From Gordonia hydrophobica NBRC 16057 (GTDB taxonomy: Bacteria > Actinomycetota > Actinomycetes > Mycobacteriales > Mycobacteriaceae): a stretch of DNA of 64,000 bases. The notes under the pieces are model-generated. The model saw only the letters and a list, made by a program, of their open reading frames with translations, made no database searches and was not told the origin of the DNA. The stretch is taken from positions 62,001 through 126,000 of the forward strand of contig NZ_BCWU01000003.1 of the NCBI RefSeq assembly GCF_001592365.1, in the 5' to 3' direction. Positions 28,514 through 37,204 of the stretch are shown in pieces. The position numbers were made by a program, and so were the translations under genes. The stretch's first letter is position 1. The number at the start of each line of letters is the position of its first letter.

Positions 28514-28600
28514 TTCCCATTTGAGCAGTGCCGAAACCTCGGCGCCCGAACCGACGTGAGGGGCCGATTCAGGCGCCGAGATTCGCAGACTGTCAATCAG

Positions 28601-29104
28601 TCACGACGGATGCCCCGGTTCCACGTCACCGGCATCGGCCGCGCGAGCCCAGTTTCCACGCGGGACGTGCGCATCGAGTACCCGACCGGCGACGGGTTCG
28701 AGCACGTAGCACGTGTGGTCGCCGCCGACGTCGACGCGGTCGAGGATCCGACCGGCGAACCAGATGCCTGCGCCGGAGAGAATCGGGAGTCCGTACGGCC
28801 CGTCGGTCCAGTCGCAGTGCTCGAATTTGTCGATCTCATCACCGGTCTCACCGGCGAACAACCGGATTAGATCCCGGTGCGCGCGGTCGACGACGTGCAC
28901 GGCGAGGCAGTCGGCGTCAGCAGCCACCCGGTGTGTGTGATTGACCTGCGAGATGCCGACGAGGAAGCGCAGCGGGTCGATGCTCATCTGCGTCGCGAAT
29001 CCCACGAGACACCCCGAGCGTTCCCCGCGTGCCGCTGTCGTGACCACGTACACCGCCGGGTCGACGGCCTCCATCATCGCGTCGAACGCGTCGTGCTCGG
29101 TCAC
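28601..29104 (-). CDS. Flavin reductase-like FMN-binding oxidoreductase
   Basis: A 167-aa split-barrel flavin reductase: early strand PAVYVVTTAARGERSGCLVGFATQMSIDPLRFLVGISQVNHT (split by the FMN-binding loop), VHVVDRAHRDLIRLFAG, and Gly/Pro-rich GIWFAGRILDR. Members supply reduced FMN/FAD to two-component monooxygenases. The GTG at 29104 is preceded by AAGGGA at 7 nt; frames open further upstream are non-coding. It is the last gene of the thiolase operon, 32 bp after the SDR. A partner flavin monooxygenase is not adjacent; the luciferase-like enzyme at 60076 is the only unpaired candidate in the window. Confidence 0.75.
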   Translation of the reverse strand: MTEHDAFDAMMEAVDPAVYVVTTAARGERSGCLVGFATQMSIDPLRFLVGISQVNHTHRVAADADCLAVHVVDRAHRDLIRLFAGETGDEIDKFEHCDWTDGPYGLPILSGAGIWFAGRILDRVDVGGDHTCYVLEPVAGRVLDAHVPRGNWARAADAGDVEPGHPS

Positions 29105-29136
29105 GGTGGATCCCTTCGGTGGATGGTCATCACCGA

Positions 29137-29964
29137 TTACAGCAGCATCGTCCCCATGTCGACGGCGAGCGACTGCCCGGTGACGAATCGAGACTCGTCG
29201 GAGCAGAGCCAGGTCACTGCGTTGGTGATCTCCTCGGGTTCCACCGGGCCATGTCCCATCACATTGGCCATCCAGCCGCCTGGCGCATCTCCAGCGAGGT
29301 CCGCCTCGAAGAATTCGTTCTTGATCATCGTCGTCGCCACGCCGGCCGGAATCACGGTGTTCACCCGCACCCCGTGCTGTCCGAGCACCATGGCGAAGTT
29401 GCGCATCAGCGAGAGCACGCCGCTCTTGGCCGCGCCGTAGCCCATCTGGCCTGGGTTGAGCATCTCTTCCTTGTACGCGACGCCGATGAAGCTCGACGTG
29501 GACCCGGTGATGACGATGGCGCCACCGCGATTGCGCTCGATCAATCCGGGAGTGACGGCCCGCAGCGTGTAATAGACACCGTTGAGCATGATCGCCACCG
29601 AGTCGTCCCAGGCCGCCATCTCGTGCTTCTTGGCGCCGTAACTCGCCATGACGCCTGCGTTGGCGAGGACGATGTCGATGCCGCCGAACTCCTGCTCCAC
29701 GCCGGCGACGGCCGACTCCACCGCGGCCTGGTCGCGCACGTCGCATTGGATCGCCTGCACTCTGCCACCGAACTCCCGGAGTTCACGTTCGGTGGACTTC
29801 AGATCGTCGAGGGTGGAGGTCGGGTAGGCGACGGAGTCCACCTGCGCCGCGATGTCGAGGATGGCGACATCGGCACCCTCGCGCGCGAGGCGCAGTGCAT
29901 GGGATCGTCCCTGGCCTCGGGCACCGCCAGTGATGAGTGCTGTCTTGCCGTCGAACCGTTTCAT
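29137..29964 (-). CDS. Mycofactocin-type SDR oxidoreductase
   Basis: The 275-aa SDR has the hallmarks of the mycofactocin-coupled subfamily: cofactor loop GGARGQGRSHALRLAREGADVA, then an insertion of about 25 residues after the second strand (AAQVDSVAYPTSTLDDLKST) that is thought to close over the bound NAD, LANAGVM, and active-site GYGAAKSGVLSLMR. Such enzymes do not exchange NAD with the medium and pass electrons to mycofactocin. It probably oxidises a secondary alcohol in this operon. Two relatives lie at 43178 and 45754. Confidence 0.85.
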   Translation of the reverse strand: MKRFDGKTALITGGARGQGRSHALRLAREGADVAILDIAAQVDSVAYPTSTLDDLKSTERELREFGGRVQAIQCDVRDQAAVESAVAGVEQEFGGIDIVLANAGVMASYGAKKHEMAAWDDSVAIMLNGVYYTLRAVTPGLIERNRGGAIVITGSTSSFIGVAYKEEMLNPGQMGYGAAKSGVLSLMRNFAMVLGQHGVRVNTVIPAGVATTMIKNEFFEADLAGDAPGGWMANVMGHGPVEPEEITNAVTWLCSDESRFVTGQSLAVDMGTMLL

Positions 29965-30100
29965 GATGACCTCCGCTGTCGGATGGGTGTGAGTTGAGGT
30001 GAGCTGGATGAGTCGAGGCGGCCCCGCCTCCGAGCATCATCGCTGCGACGATGCCCCTGACGATATCCGCGGGTGACGCCGTGGGGAGGCGCACTCGCCG

Positions 30101-31759
30101 TCACTGCTGCGCCGCTTCGAGCAGCCCTGCGAGAGTGACGATCTTTCGGCGAGGAGTGGACGTCGCCCTGCCCTTGGCGCGTTCGGCGCGGTCGATGGCC
30201 GCCCACCCGTCGGCGTCGACGACCTGCACACCCCGGGACGTCAGCAGTTCCTCGACGTCGTCCGGCGTACCGGTCGGCGTCGGTAGAACTCCGGCGCCGA
30301 CGTCCTCGAGCACCGCCCGGGCAGTCTCCTGCCCGCAGAACCGATTGATTCCGATGCCGCCGGTGGCCCCCCGCTTCAGCCAGCCGGCCACGTAGTGACC
30401 CGGGATCGGAGTTCCGTCCTCGCCGAGGACCCGCCCCGTCTCGTTCGGCACCGTTCCGGTGTCGGGGTCGAAGGGCAGGCCGTCGACCTCGGTGCCGCGG
30501 TACCCGATCGACCGGATCACCAGTCCGGCGGCGATGTCGGATTCCGCGCCGGTCGATCTCACGCGGTCGGAGTCGGCCTCGAACTCGTTGCGGACCACCC
30601 GCACGCCGGTCACCGCGTCGTCACCGACCATCCGGATCGGGCTGGTCAGGTACCGGAGCACTACGCGCCTGGCACGACCGCCGGTGTCGCGCTCGCCGTA
30701 CTCGCGGGCGAGACGGACCTTGGATCCGACGGTGCTGTCGACAGTCCCGTTCGCGATCTGATCCGCGACCGGCGTCGACACGGTCAGATCATCTGCGTCG
30801 ATGACGACGTCCACGCCATCGACCAGACTCATCGCCAGGAACTCGGAATTGGTGTAGGCGCCGTCGGCGATGCTGCGTCGTCCAAGGACGACGACCTCGC
30901 GAATCGCCGAGGACCGGAGGGCGTCGAGCGCATGCTGTGCGATGTCGGTCGATGCCAGCTCGTCGGGATCGGTGAGGAGAATGCGCGCGACGTCCAGCGC
31001 CACATTGCCGTTGCCGATGACGACGGCTCGCTCGGAAGAAAGATCGTAGACGTCGTCGGCGTGATCGGGGTGTCCGTTGTACCAGGCGACGAAGTCGGTG
31101 GCGGCCACCGAGCCCGGCAGGGACTCACCGGCGATGCCCAGGCGCTTGTCGGTCGACGCGCCGCTGGCGTAGAGCACCGCGTGATACCGCTCGACGAGCT
31201 CGTCGTGCGAGATGTCGGTGCCGACCTCCACACCGAGGCGATAGCGGAAATTCTTCTTCCGCGCCGTCGACGCGAAGGTGCGTTCGACACCTTTGGTCGC
31301 CGCGTGATCCGGTGCCACCCCGCCTCGAACCAGACCATGCGGAGTCGGAAGCCGGTCGAAGACGTCCACCTGGATCTGCGTGTGTCGAGCCAGTTCCTCA
31401 GCGGCGTAGAGTGCTGCGGGCCCCGCTCCCACCACGGCGACGCGCACCTGCCCGTCGGGCAGTCGTGGAGTCCGCTCCGGCTTCGGAGCACCCGCGGCCA
31501 CATCGTGGTCGAGATAGTAGTCGGCGTTCAATCGCAGGTACGGCTCGTCCTCCTCGGCGAGTTCGTCGTCGGGGAAGATGGCGCCGACCGGGCAGGCGTC
31601 CACGCAGGCCCCGCAGTCGATGCACGTCTGGGGATCGATGTAGAGCATCTCAGCCGTCCGGAACTCCGGCTCCTCGGGTGTCGGGTGGATGCAGTTGACC
31701 GGGCAGACGCTGACGCAGCTCGCGTCGTTGCAGCACGGCCGGGTGATCACGAAGGCCAT
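30101..31759 (-). CDS. Fused 7Fe-type ferredoxin / ferredoxin-NADP reductase (FprB-like)
   Basis: The 552-aa protein joins two modules. Residues 1-75 form a bacterial ferredoxin with two clusters (Cys9, 10, 15, 19 and 23 region, and CIDCGACVDACPVGAIFPDD). Residues about 105-550 are an adrenodoxin-reductase-like FAD/NADP enzyme (VAVVGAGPAALYAAEELAR, HGLVRGGVAPDH, VIGNGNVALDVARIL, GWLKRGATGGIGIN). It resembles mycobacterial FprB and should carry electrons from NADPH to an acceptor such as a P450 or oxygenase. The ATG at 31759 lies 4 bp after the crotonase stop. The location in a beta-oxidation operon is unusual and points to a redox step within the pathway. Confidence 0.88.
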   Translation of the reverse strand: MAFVITRPCCNDASCVSVCPVNCIHPTPEEPEFRTAEMLYIDPQTCIDCGACVDACPVGAIFPDDELAEEDEPYLRLNADYYLDHDVAAGAPKPERTPRLPDGQVRVAVVGAGPAALYAAEELARHTQIQVDVFDRLPTPHGLVRGGVAPDHAATKGVERTFASTARKKNFRYRLGVEVGTDISHDELVERYHAVLYASGASTDKRLGIAGESLPGSVAATDFVAWYNGHPDHADDVYDLSSERAVVIGNGNVALDVARILLTDPDELASTDIAQHALDALRSSAIREVVVLGRRSIADGAYTNSEFLAMSLVDGVDVVIDADDLTVSTPVADQIANGTVDSTVGSKVRLAREYGERDTGGRARRVVLRYLTSPIRMVGDDAVTGVRVVRNEFEADSDRVRSTGAESDIAAGLVIRSIGYRGTEVDGLPFDPDTGTVPNETGRVLGEDGTPIPGHYVAGWLKRGATGGIGINRFCGQETARAVLEDVGAGVLPTPTGTPDDVEELLTSRGVQVVDADGWAAIDRAERAKGRATSTPRRKIVTLAGLLEAAQQ

Positions 31760-31763
31760 CTGC

Positions 31764-32522
31764 TCAGCGTCCCTTCCACACCGGAGCTCGCTTCTCGCGG
31801 AAGGCCGTCGCACCTTCCCGTGCGTCATCGGACGACCGGATCGGCTCGTAGATCTCCCACATCTTGGCGAAGCGCTCGTCATTGCCCCAGTCACGGGCGG
31901 CGGTCCAGATCGACTTGGTGCCGCGGACCGCCAACGGCCCGTTCGCCGCTATGCGTTCAGCGAGCTCGATCGCTGCGTCGAGAGCGCCGCCCTTCGGGGT
32001 CAGTCGGTTGATCAGCCCGGCGTCGCCGGCCTGCTCGGCACTGACGAAGTCTCCGGTCAACGCCCATTCGAGGCCGAGTGCGTAGGGCACCCGTTCGGGA
32101 AGGCGAAGCAGACCGCCACCGCCGGCGAGGAGACCCCGCTTGACCTCGGGCAGACCGAACACGGCGGTCTCGGACGCGACGACCAGGTCGCAGGCGAGCA
32201 CGATTTCAAACCCGCCGGCGATCGCGTGCCCCTCCACGGCGGCGATGACCGGTTTGGCGGGCGGAGTCTGCGCGATTCCGGCGAATCCTCGGCCCTCGAT
32301 GGACGGTCGCTCTCCGGCAAGGAAGGCCTTGAGGTCCATCCCGGTGCAGAAGGTCTCACCGGCGCCGGTGAGGACACCCGCGGTGAGGTCGTCGGTGGTG
32401 TCGAGAAGATCCATCGCGTCGGCGATCGCCTGGGCGGTCGCGGTGTCGATCGCGTTCTTGACTTCGGGGCGGTCGATCGTGACGACCAGGACACCGCCGC
32501 GGATCTGGGTGTGAACTGTCAT
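31764..32522 (-). CDS. Enoyl-CoA hydratase (crotonase family)
   Basis: A 252-aa crotonase with oxyanion motifs TFCTGMDLKAFLAG and EGHAIAGGFEIVLACDLVVA, and FGLPEVKRGLLAGGGGLLRLP providing the second catalytic Glu. All hydratase residues appear present. The ATG overlaps the SDR stop (ATGA). It probably hydrates an enoyl-CoA for the 3-hydroxyacyl-CoA dehydrogenase-like SDR encoded just before it. Confidence 0.88.
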   Translation of the reverse strand: MTVHTQIRGGVLVVTIDRPEVKNAIDTATAQAIADAMDLLDTTDDLTAGVLTGAGETFCTGMDLKAFLAGERPSIEGRGFAGIAQTPPAKPVIAAVEGHAIAGGFEIVLACDLVVASETAVFGLPEVKRGLLAGGGGLLRLPERVPYALGLEWALTGDFVSAEQAGDAGLINRLTPKGGALDAAIELAERIAANGPLAVRGTKSIWTAARDWGNDERFAKMWEIYEPIRSSDDAREGATAFREKRAPVWKGR

Positions 32523-33283
32523 TTCGGGGCCATTCTGATCGCGCCGTCGAGTCGGATGACTTCACCGTTGAGCATGCCGTTGTCGATGATCGCCATCGCC
32601 AGTCGCGCATACTCGTCGGGATCTCCCAGCCGCGCCGGGTTCGGGATCTGTGCGGCCAAGCCGTCGCGGATCTCTTGCGAGAAGCGCGACAGGATCGGGG
32701 TGTCGAACACGCCGGGCGCGATCGAGTTGACACGGATCAGCTTGCGCGCCAAGTCACGTGCCGCGACCAGCGTCATGCCGACGACGCCTGCCTTCGCGGA
32801 AGCGTAGGGGATCTGACCGATCTGCCCTTCCCACGCGGCAACCGACGCCGTCATGATGACGACGCCGCGCTCACCGTCGACGGGTTCGTTGTCGACCATC
32901 CGTGCCGCCGCCAGGCGCAGCACGTTGAAACTGCCGATCAGGTTCGTGGTGATCAACGACGTGTACGTCTCCAGCGAGCCCGGTGTGCCGTCGCGTTCGA
33001 CGACCCGCACGGTGCCGCCGCGACCCGCGCAGTGGACCACGGTCCGCAGCGGGGCCCGCTGCACCGCGAGGTCGAGCGCAGCGTCGACGGCCGTCGGGTC
33101 GGCGACGTCGGCGGGTCCGAACTGGACCAGTTCACCCAGGTCGGCAGCGACGTCGGCGCCCGCCGACGTCGGCAGGTCCACGATCACCACGTGGACCCCC
33201 TGTTCGACGAGTCGTTTGACGGTGGCCAGCCCGAGGCCGGAGGCGCCGCCGGTGACGATGGCCGACGAGTTCGTCAGTTGCAT
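32519..33283 (-). CDS. 3-hydroxyacyl-CoA dehydrogenase, SDR (HSD17B10-like)
   Basis: The 254-aa SDR has GGASGLGLATVKRL, an Asp after the second strand (VIVDLP) for NAD, HCAGRGGTVRV in place of NNAG, and IPYASAKAGVVGMTL. The long loop with VDGERGVVIMTASVAAWEGQIGQ is typical of the type-2 3-hydroxyacyl-CoA dehydrogenase (17-beta-HSD10) branch. Between crotonase and thiolase genes, it should oxidise 3-hydroxyacyl-CoA to 3-ketoacyl-CoA. It completes a compact three-gene beta-oxidation set. Confidence 0.85.
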   Translation of the reverse strand: MQLTNSSAIVTGGASGLGLATVKRLVEQGVHVVIVDLPTSAGADVAADLGELVQFGPADVADPTAVDAALDLAVQRAPLRTVVHCAGRGGTVRVVERDGTPGSLETYTSLITTNLIGSFNVLRLAAARMVDNEPVDGERGVVIMTASVAAWEGQIGQIPYASAKAGVVGMTLVAARDLARKLIRVNSIAPGVFDTPILSRFSQEIRDGLAAQIPNPARLGDPDEYARLAMAIIDNGMLNGEVIRLDGAIRMAPK

Positions 33284-33329
33284 GTCTGTATTTCCCTTTC
33301 TTCTTCAGGCATCGGGGGCTCGGTCGCGG

Positions 33330-34508
33330 TCACACCAGCGACTCGATGACAGTGGCGTTGGCCATCCCGCCCGCCTCGCACATGGTCTGCAATCCGTAGC
33401 GGCCGCCGGTGGCCGCGAGGTGATTGATCAGTGTCGTCATGATGCGGGCACCAGACGCTCCGAGCGGATGCCCGAGCGCGATGGCGCCGCCGACCGGGTT
33501 CAGTCGGGCGTCGGGCACCTCGAGTTCTTGCTGGAAGGCCAGTGGCACCGATGCGAACGCCTCGTTGACCTCGAACGCCGCGATATCGCCGACGCTCAGA
33601 CCCGCACGCGCCAACGCCTTGCGCGACGCCGGTATCGGTGCCGTGAGCATGAGCATCGGATCGTCACCGGTCACCGCTGAGGCGACGACCCGAGCTCGTG
33701 GGGTCAGCGACAGTGATGCCGCCTTCTCCTCGCTCATCACCAGCAGCGCAGACGCGCCGTCGGTGATCTGCGAGGCGTTCCCCGCCGTCACCTTCCAGTC
33801 GATCTCGGGAAACCGGTCGCGGTTCGCGTCGGTGCCGAACACCGCCCGCAGACCGCCCAGTGCGTCGGCAGCGGTTCCGCGCCTGATCGTCTCGTCGGTG
33901 TCCACGACGCCGCGTGGAGTCGCAACGCTGACGATCTCGTCGTCGAACGCCCCGCAGTCCGCGGCGGACGCGGCCCGTTGGTGCGAACGGGCGGAGTAGT
34001 CGTCCAACGCCTGTCGCGAGATATTCCACTTGTCGGCGACCAACTCTGCGGCGACGCCCTGACTCACCAGCGCGCCGTGTCGGTCGAGCACTCCGGCGCC
34101 GAACGGATCGGCATCTCCGCGGGCGCTGCCCATCGGGACGCGACTCATGGATTCGACACCGCCCGCAATGACCATGTCGTACACACCCGCCATGACGCCT
34201 TGAACCGCGAAGTCGACCGCCTGCTGACCGGATCCACACTTGCGTTCCACGGTCACCGAGGGAACGTGGACCGGAAAACCCGCGGCCAAGACCGCCATCC
34301 GGCCGGGCGTCGCCGACTGTTCGAGATTCTGTCCGACGCATCCGATGATCACGTCCTCGACCTCGCCCGGGTCGATGCCGGTGCGTCGGACCAACGACTT
34401 CAGCACCGTGGCGAGCAGATCGACCGGATGGACGTCGGCCAGAGCCCCGCCCGTTCGCCCCTTCCCCATCGGGGAACGGACCGCGTCGACGATGACGGCG
34501 TGCGGCAT
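33330..34508 (-). CDS. Acetyl-CoA acyltransferase (thiolase)
   Basis: A 392-aa thiolase that cleaves 3-ketoacyl-CoA. Nucleophile Cys91 is in ERKCGSGQQAV, the active His in GHPLGASGARI, and the second Cys in MCEAGGMANA, where the usual CGGGG loop is altered. NEAFAS is also present. The start ATG at 34508 is preceded by AGGAGG. It is the first gene of the minus-strand operon that runs to 28601, and a candidate operator lies 46 bp upstream. Confidence 0.92.
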   Translation of the reverse strand: MPHAVIVDAVRSPMGKGRTGGALADVHPVDLLATVLKSLVRRTGIDPGEVEDVIIGCVGQNLEQSATPGRMAVLAAGFPVHVPSVTVERKCGSGQQAVDFAVQGVMAGVYDMVIAGGVESMSRVPMGSARGDADPFGAGVLDRHGALVSQGVAAELVADKWNISRQALDDYSARSHQRAASAADCGAFDDEIVSVATPRGVVDTDETIRRGTAADALGGLRAVFGTDANRDRFPEIDWKVTAGNASQITDGASALLVMSEEKAASLSLTPRARVVASAVTGDDPMLMLTAPIPASRKALARAGLSVGDIAAFEVNEAFASVPLAFQQELEVPDARLNPVGGAIALGHPLGASGARIMTTLINHLAATGGRYGLQTMCEAGGMANATVIESLV

Positions 34509-34553
34509 CAGGAGACCTCCTTGTCGTCGTGGCGATTCAGACCACACTCAATT

Positions 34554-34571
34554 CATGATTATCTTTACCAG
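34554..34571. promoter_or_regulatory. Candidate AT-rich operator, site A (thiolase operon)
   Basis: CATGATTATCTTTACCAG, a strongly AT-rich element in a GC-rich genome, 46 bp upstream of the thiolase ATG. It shares GAT(A/T)AT..TT with sites at 34644, 35199, 51701, 55392 and 61268. Confidence 0.45.
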
Positions 34572-34643
34572 ATATAATTCGCAGCCGGGAGTGTTGGTTG
34601 CGAATTCGAATCAGCGAGCACCCGATGAGACCTAGATCATATC

Positions 34644-34663
34644 TATGATAATCCTTGTACTGG
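34644..34663. promoter_or_regulatory. Candidate AT-rich operator, site C
   Basis: TATGATAATCCTTGTACTGG, in the gap between the thiolase gene and the SDR remnant that starts at 34799. It is related to the other island sites. Confidence 0.4.
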
Positions 34664-34798
34664 ATGCATCAACGTTGCTCACCCGACACCACACCGCGGA
34701 CCATGACGCTCGCGACAGGCACGCCGACCGACACCACAGACGGGACCGATCATGACCTTCAACAGAAGCCGCCGACCCACCCCGACCGGCACAATCCG

Positions 34799-35200
34799 AT
34801 GAGCGCCGCCCCGACAGTCGTGATCACCGGAGCGGCGCGTGGCATTGGAGCCGCTATCGGAGGTCGATTCGCCTCCGCCGAACATCGAGTCATCGGCGTC
34901 GATCTCGACATCGACCGATTGACCCAGACCGTCGCCTGCTGGACCGGCGACGGTCACCGGTGCGTCGAGGGCGATGCGGCCTCTCACCGCGATGTCGCCG
35001 CAGCCTGCGACCTGGCCGATGGCCGACTGTCGACGTTCGTCGCGAACGCGGGATTCGCCAAGGCGGGCGACTCCGTCGATTACGCGCCCGAGGACTGGGA
35101 CGCGATGCTCCGCGTCCATCTGACCGCAGCGATGGTCGGCGCACAGGAGTCTGCGGCCCGGAGTTTTTCGATGAAAGCTTGCGCATTCAGACTTAATTGA
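34799..35200 (+). pseudogene. Truncated SDR gene remnant
   Basis: From the ATG at 34799 the frame encodes a normal SDR beginning: TVVITGAARGIGAAIGGRFA, an Asp-rich NAD region (GVDLDIDR), FVANAGFAKAG and the helix around APEDWDAMLRVHLTAAMVGAQESAAR. It then breaks off after about 120 residues into an unrelated 12-residue tail and a stop, so the Ser-Tyr-Lys active site is missing. A full SDR is about 250 aa. The break is near 35160 and is followed directly by AT-rich site B. This looks like the product of a deletion or recombination. Confidence 0.7.
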
Positions 35201-35218
35201 TGATTATAGTTATTACAG
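35199..35218. promoter_or_regulatory. Candidate AT-rich operator, site B (ligase operon)
   Basis: GATGATTATAGTTATTACAG, very similar to the reverse complement of site E at 55392 (GATNATAGTTATTAC(C)AGTTG shared). It lies 86 bp upstream of the remnant at 35305 that heads the plus-strand operon. Confidence 0.5.
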
Positions 35219-35304
35219 TTGATTCGTTGGTTAGCGCCGACGGGACACAGCCGCTGACCGCTAGGCGCCCAGCGCCTTTGACACGACATGAGGAAGGGGT
35301 CGCC

Positions 35305-35511
35305 ATGCCGCCGACCACAACCGCCTACGACGTTGACGACCTCGGTGCCATCACCGACCTCGCCGCAGCGGTCGGACGCGAGCGCTTCGCTCCCCGAGCC
35401 GCCCAGTGGGACGCCGACCGCACCCCCACTCCGTTGCAGGACCGTCAGTTCCGCGGCTCGCCCGGATTCCTGGGCATAGCGTTGCCCGGCAGCTTCGACA
35501 AGCGCAAGTGA
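35305..35511 (+). pseudogene. Truncated acyl-CoA dehydrogenase remnant
   Basis: A 68-aa frame with a good AGGAAGGGG site. Its residues 13-62 (LGAITDLAAAVGRERFAPRA, then LQDRQFRGSPGFLGIALP) match the N-terminal helices of acyl-CoA dehydrogenases, which are normally about 380 aa. After ALPGSFDKRK it stops, where a full enzyme would continue with the FAD-binding domain. It directly precedes the ligase gene (14-bp gap). It could be a leader peptide by now, but decay of a former first gene of the operon is the simpler reading. Confidence 0.65.
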
Positions 35512-35525
35512 CGGAAGGATCCGAC

Positions 35526-37175
35526 ATGGACTTCTACACGGAACTGACCGCGACGTTCGCCGATCCGGACGACTGGACCCTCGCGACGGTGCTTCGCACC
35601 CACGCAGCGAACACTCCGGACGCCCCCTGCCTGCTGGTCCCCGACGAGGACCTTGAGCTCACGTATGCGGAAGCGCTCGCTCGGGCCGACGCCGTCGCCG
35701 GATCGTTCGCCGCGGCCGGCGTGTCCCGCGGCGACCGAATCGCCATCATGGCGCAGAACTCGTCCCGCTTCGTGCTCAGCTGGTGGGCGACCGCGCTCGG
35801 TGGCACTGTCGAGGTCCCCATCAACACCAATTATGAAGGCGACTTCCTCACCCACCAGTTCACCGTCGCCCAGGCACAGTGGGCGGTCATCGATGACGAG
35901 TACGCCGAGCGCTTCGCGGCCGTCGCGAACGGTGATCCGGCCAACGGGGTGACCGCGGTCCAGAAGTTCTGGGTCATCGACACCGGCCGTCTCGACGAAG
36001 CGATCGCAACCCTCACCCGAGCCGGGCTGGACGCCGCCCCCTGGGACGAACTGCCCACCGGTGACGCCTTGAACGCACCCGCACCCGCACCATCGGATCT
36101 GGGCGCGATCTTCTTCACCTCGGGCACCACCGGCCCATCGAAGGGCGTCGCCATGCCCAACGCCCAGCTGTACTTCTTTGCGCAGGAGGTGGTCTGCCTC
36201 ACCCGACTCACCGCCGCCGACCGGTATCTGACGACCACCCCCCTGTTCCACGGCAACGCGACGTTCATGGCCGTGTATCCGGCCCTGGTCGCCGGCGCCA
36301 GCGCGGTGATCCGCCGCAAGTTCAGCGCGAGTCGCTGGATCGACCACGTCCGCGATTCCGGTGTCACCGTCACCAACTTCGTCGGTGTCATGATGGACTT
36401 CGCGTGGAAGCAGCCACCCCGCGAGGACGACCGCGACAACCGACTCCGCTGCATCTACGCGGCGCCGATCGCCACCACGATCGAAGCGGACTTCAAACAG
36501 CGCTACGGGATCGAGACCTTCGTCAACGCCTTCGGCCTCACCGAGACGTCCGCACCGATCCTGTCCCCGTACAACGTCGAGATCCCACCCGGCGCCGCAG
36601 GCCTGCAGGCACGCGACTGGTTCGACATCCGGCTCGTCGACCCGGACACCGATCGAGAGGTCCCGGTCGGCGAAGTCGGCGAACTCGTCGTGCGCCCCAA
36701 GGTCCCGTTCATCTGCAGCATGGGCTACTACGGCATGCCCGACAAGACCGTGGAGGCATGGCGAAACCTGTGGTTCCACACCGGCGATGCTCTGCGTCGA
36801 GACGAAAACGGCTGGTACTACTTCGTCGACCGGTACAAAGACGCGCTGCGGCGACGTGGCGAGAACATCTCTTCGTACGAGGTCGAGCAAGTCGTGCTCG
36901 GACACCCTGCGGTGCACGAGTGCGCCGTCGTGGGCGTCCCTGCCGACGTGGAGGCGGGTGAGGACGAAGTACTGGCAGCGATCGTGCTGACCGAACACGT
37001 CGACCCGGCCGCCCTCCTCGAATTCTGCGACGGCAGGATCCCTGCCTTCGCCCGTCCCCGGTTCATCCGCACCGTCGACGCGCTGCCGAAGACTCCGTCG
37101 GAGAAGGTCCGCAAGTCCGTCCTGCGCGAGCAGGGCGTCACCCCGGACACTTTCGACGCTGCAGCCCCCGTCTGA
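35526..37175 (+). CDS. AMP-forming acyl-CoA synthetase (CaiC-like)
   Basis: The 549-aa ligase has P-loop FFTSGTTGPSKGVAMPN, adenylate motif VNAFGLTETS, hinge DRYKDALRRRGENISSYEVE and the C-terminal Lys region TPSEKVRKSVL, where SEK replaces the usual TGK. The RRRGENIS and GYYGMPDKT signature resembles crotonobetaine/carnitine-CoA ligases, which act on short polar acids. The ATG at 35526 follows GGAAGGA. It is the first intact gene of the plus-strand operon and should activate the pathway acid. Confidence 0.88.
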   Translation: MDFYTELTATFADPDDWTLATVLRTHAANTPDAPCLLVPDEDLELTYAEALARADAVAGSFAAAGVSRGDRIAIMAQNSSRFVLSWWATALGGTVEVPINTNYEGDFLTHQFTVAQAQWAVIDDEYAERFAAVANGDPANGVTAVQKFWVIDTGRLDEAIATLTRAGLDAAPWDELPTGDALNAPAPAPSDLGAIFFTSGTTGPSKGVAMPNAQLYFFAQEVVCLTRLTAADRYLTTTPLFHGNATFMAVYPALVAGASAVIRRKFSASRWIDHVRDSGVTVTNFVGVMMDFAWKQPPREDDRDNRLRCIYAAPIATTIEADFKQRYGIETFVNAFGLTETSAPILSPYNVEIPPGAAGLQARDWFDIRLVDPDTDREVPVGEVGELVVRPKVPFICSMGYYGMPDKTVEAWRNLWFHTGDALRRDENGWYYFVDRYKDALRRRGENISSYEVEQVVLGHPAVHECAVVGVPADVEAGEDEVLAAIVLTEHVDPAALLEFCDGRIPAFARPRFIRTVDALPKTPSEKVRKSVLREQGVTPDTFDAAAPV

Positions 37176-37204
37176 CACCCGAGCACATCGAACAGGAGAG
37201 TCCG

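Noticed and set aside
28601..29746. A 381-residue version of the flavin reductase frame
   Set aside because: The upstream two-thirds lies antisense-frame within the SDR gene and has no family likeness; the GTG at 29104 with a ribosome site is the start.
34655..34798. N-terminal extension of the SDR remnant
   Set aside because: Thr/Pro/Asp-rich, no likeness to SDRs, and it begins next to the AT-rich site C; the ATG at 34799 begins the Rossmann fold.
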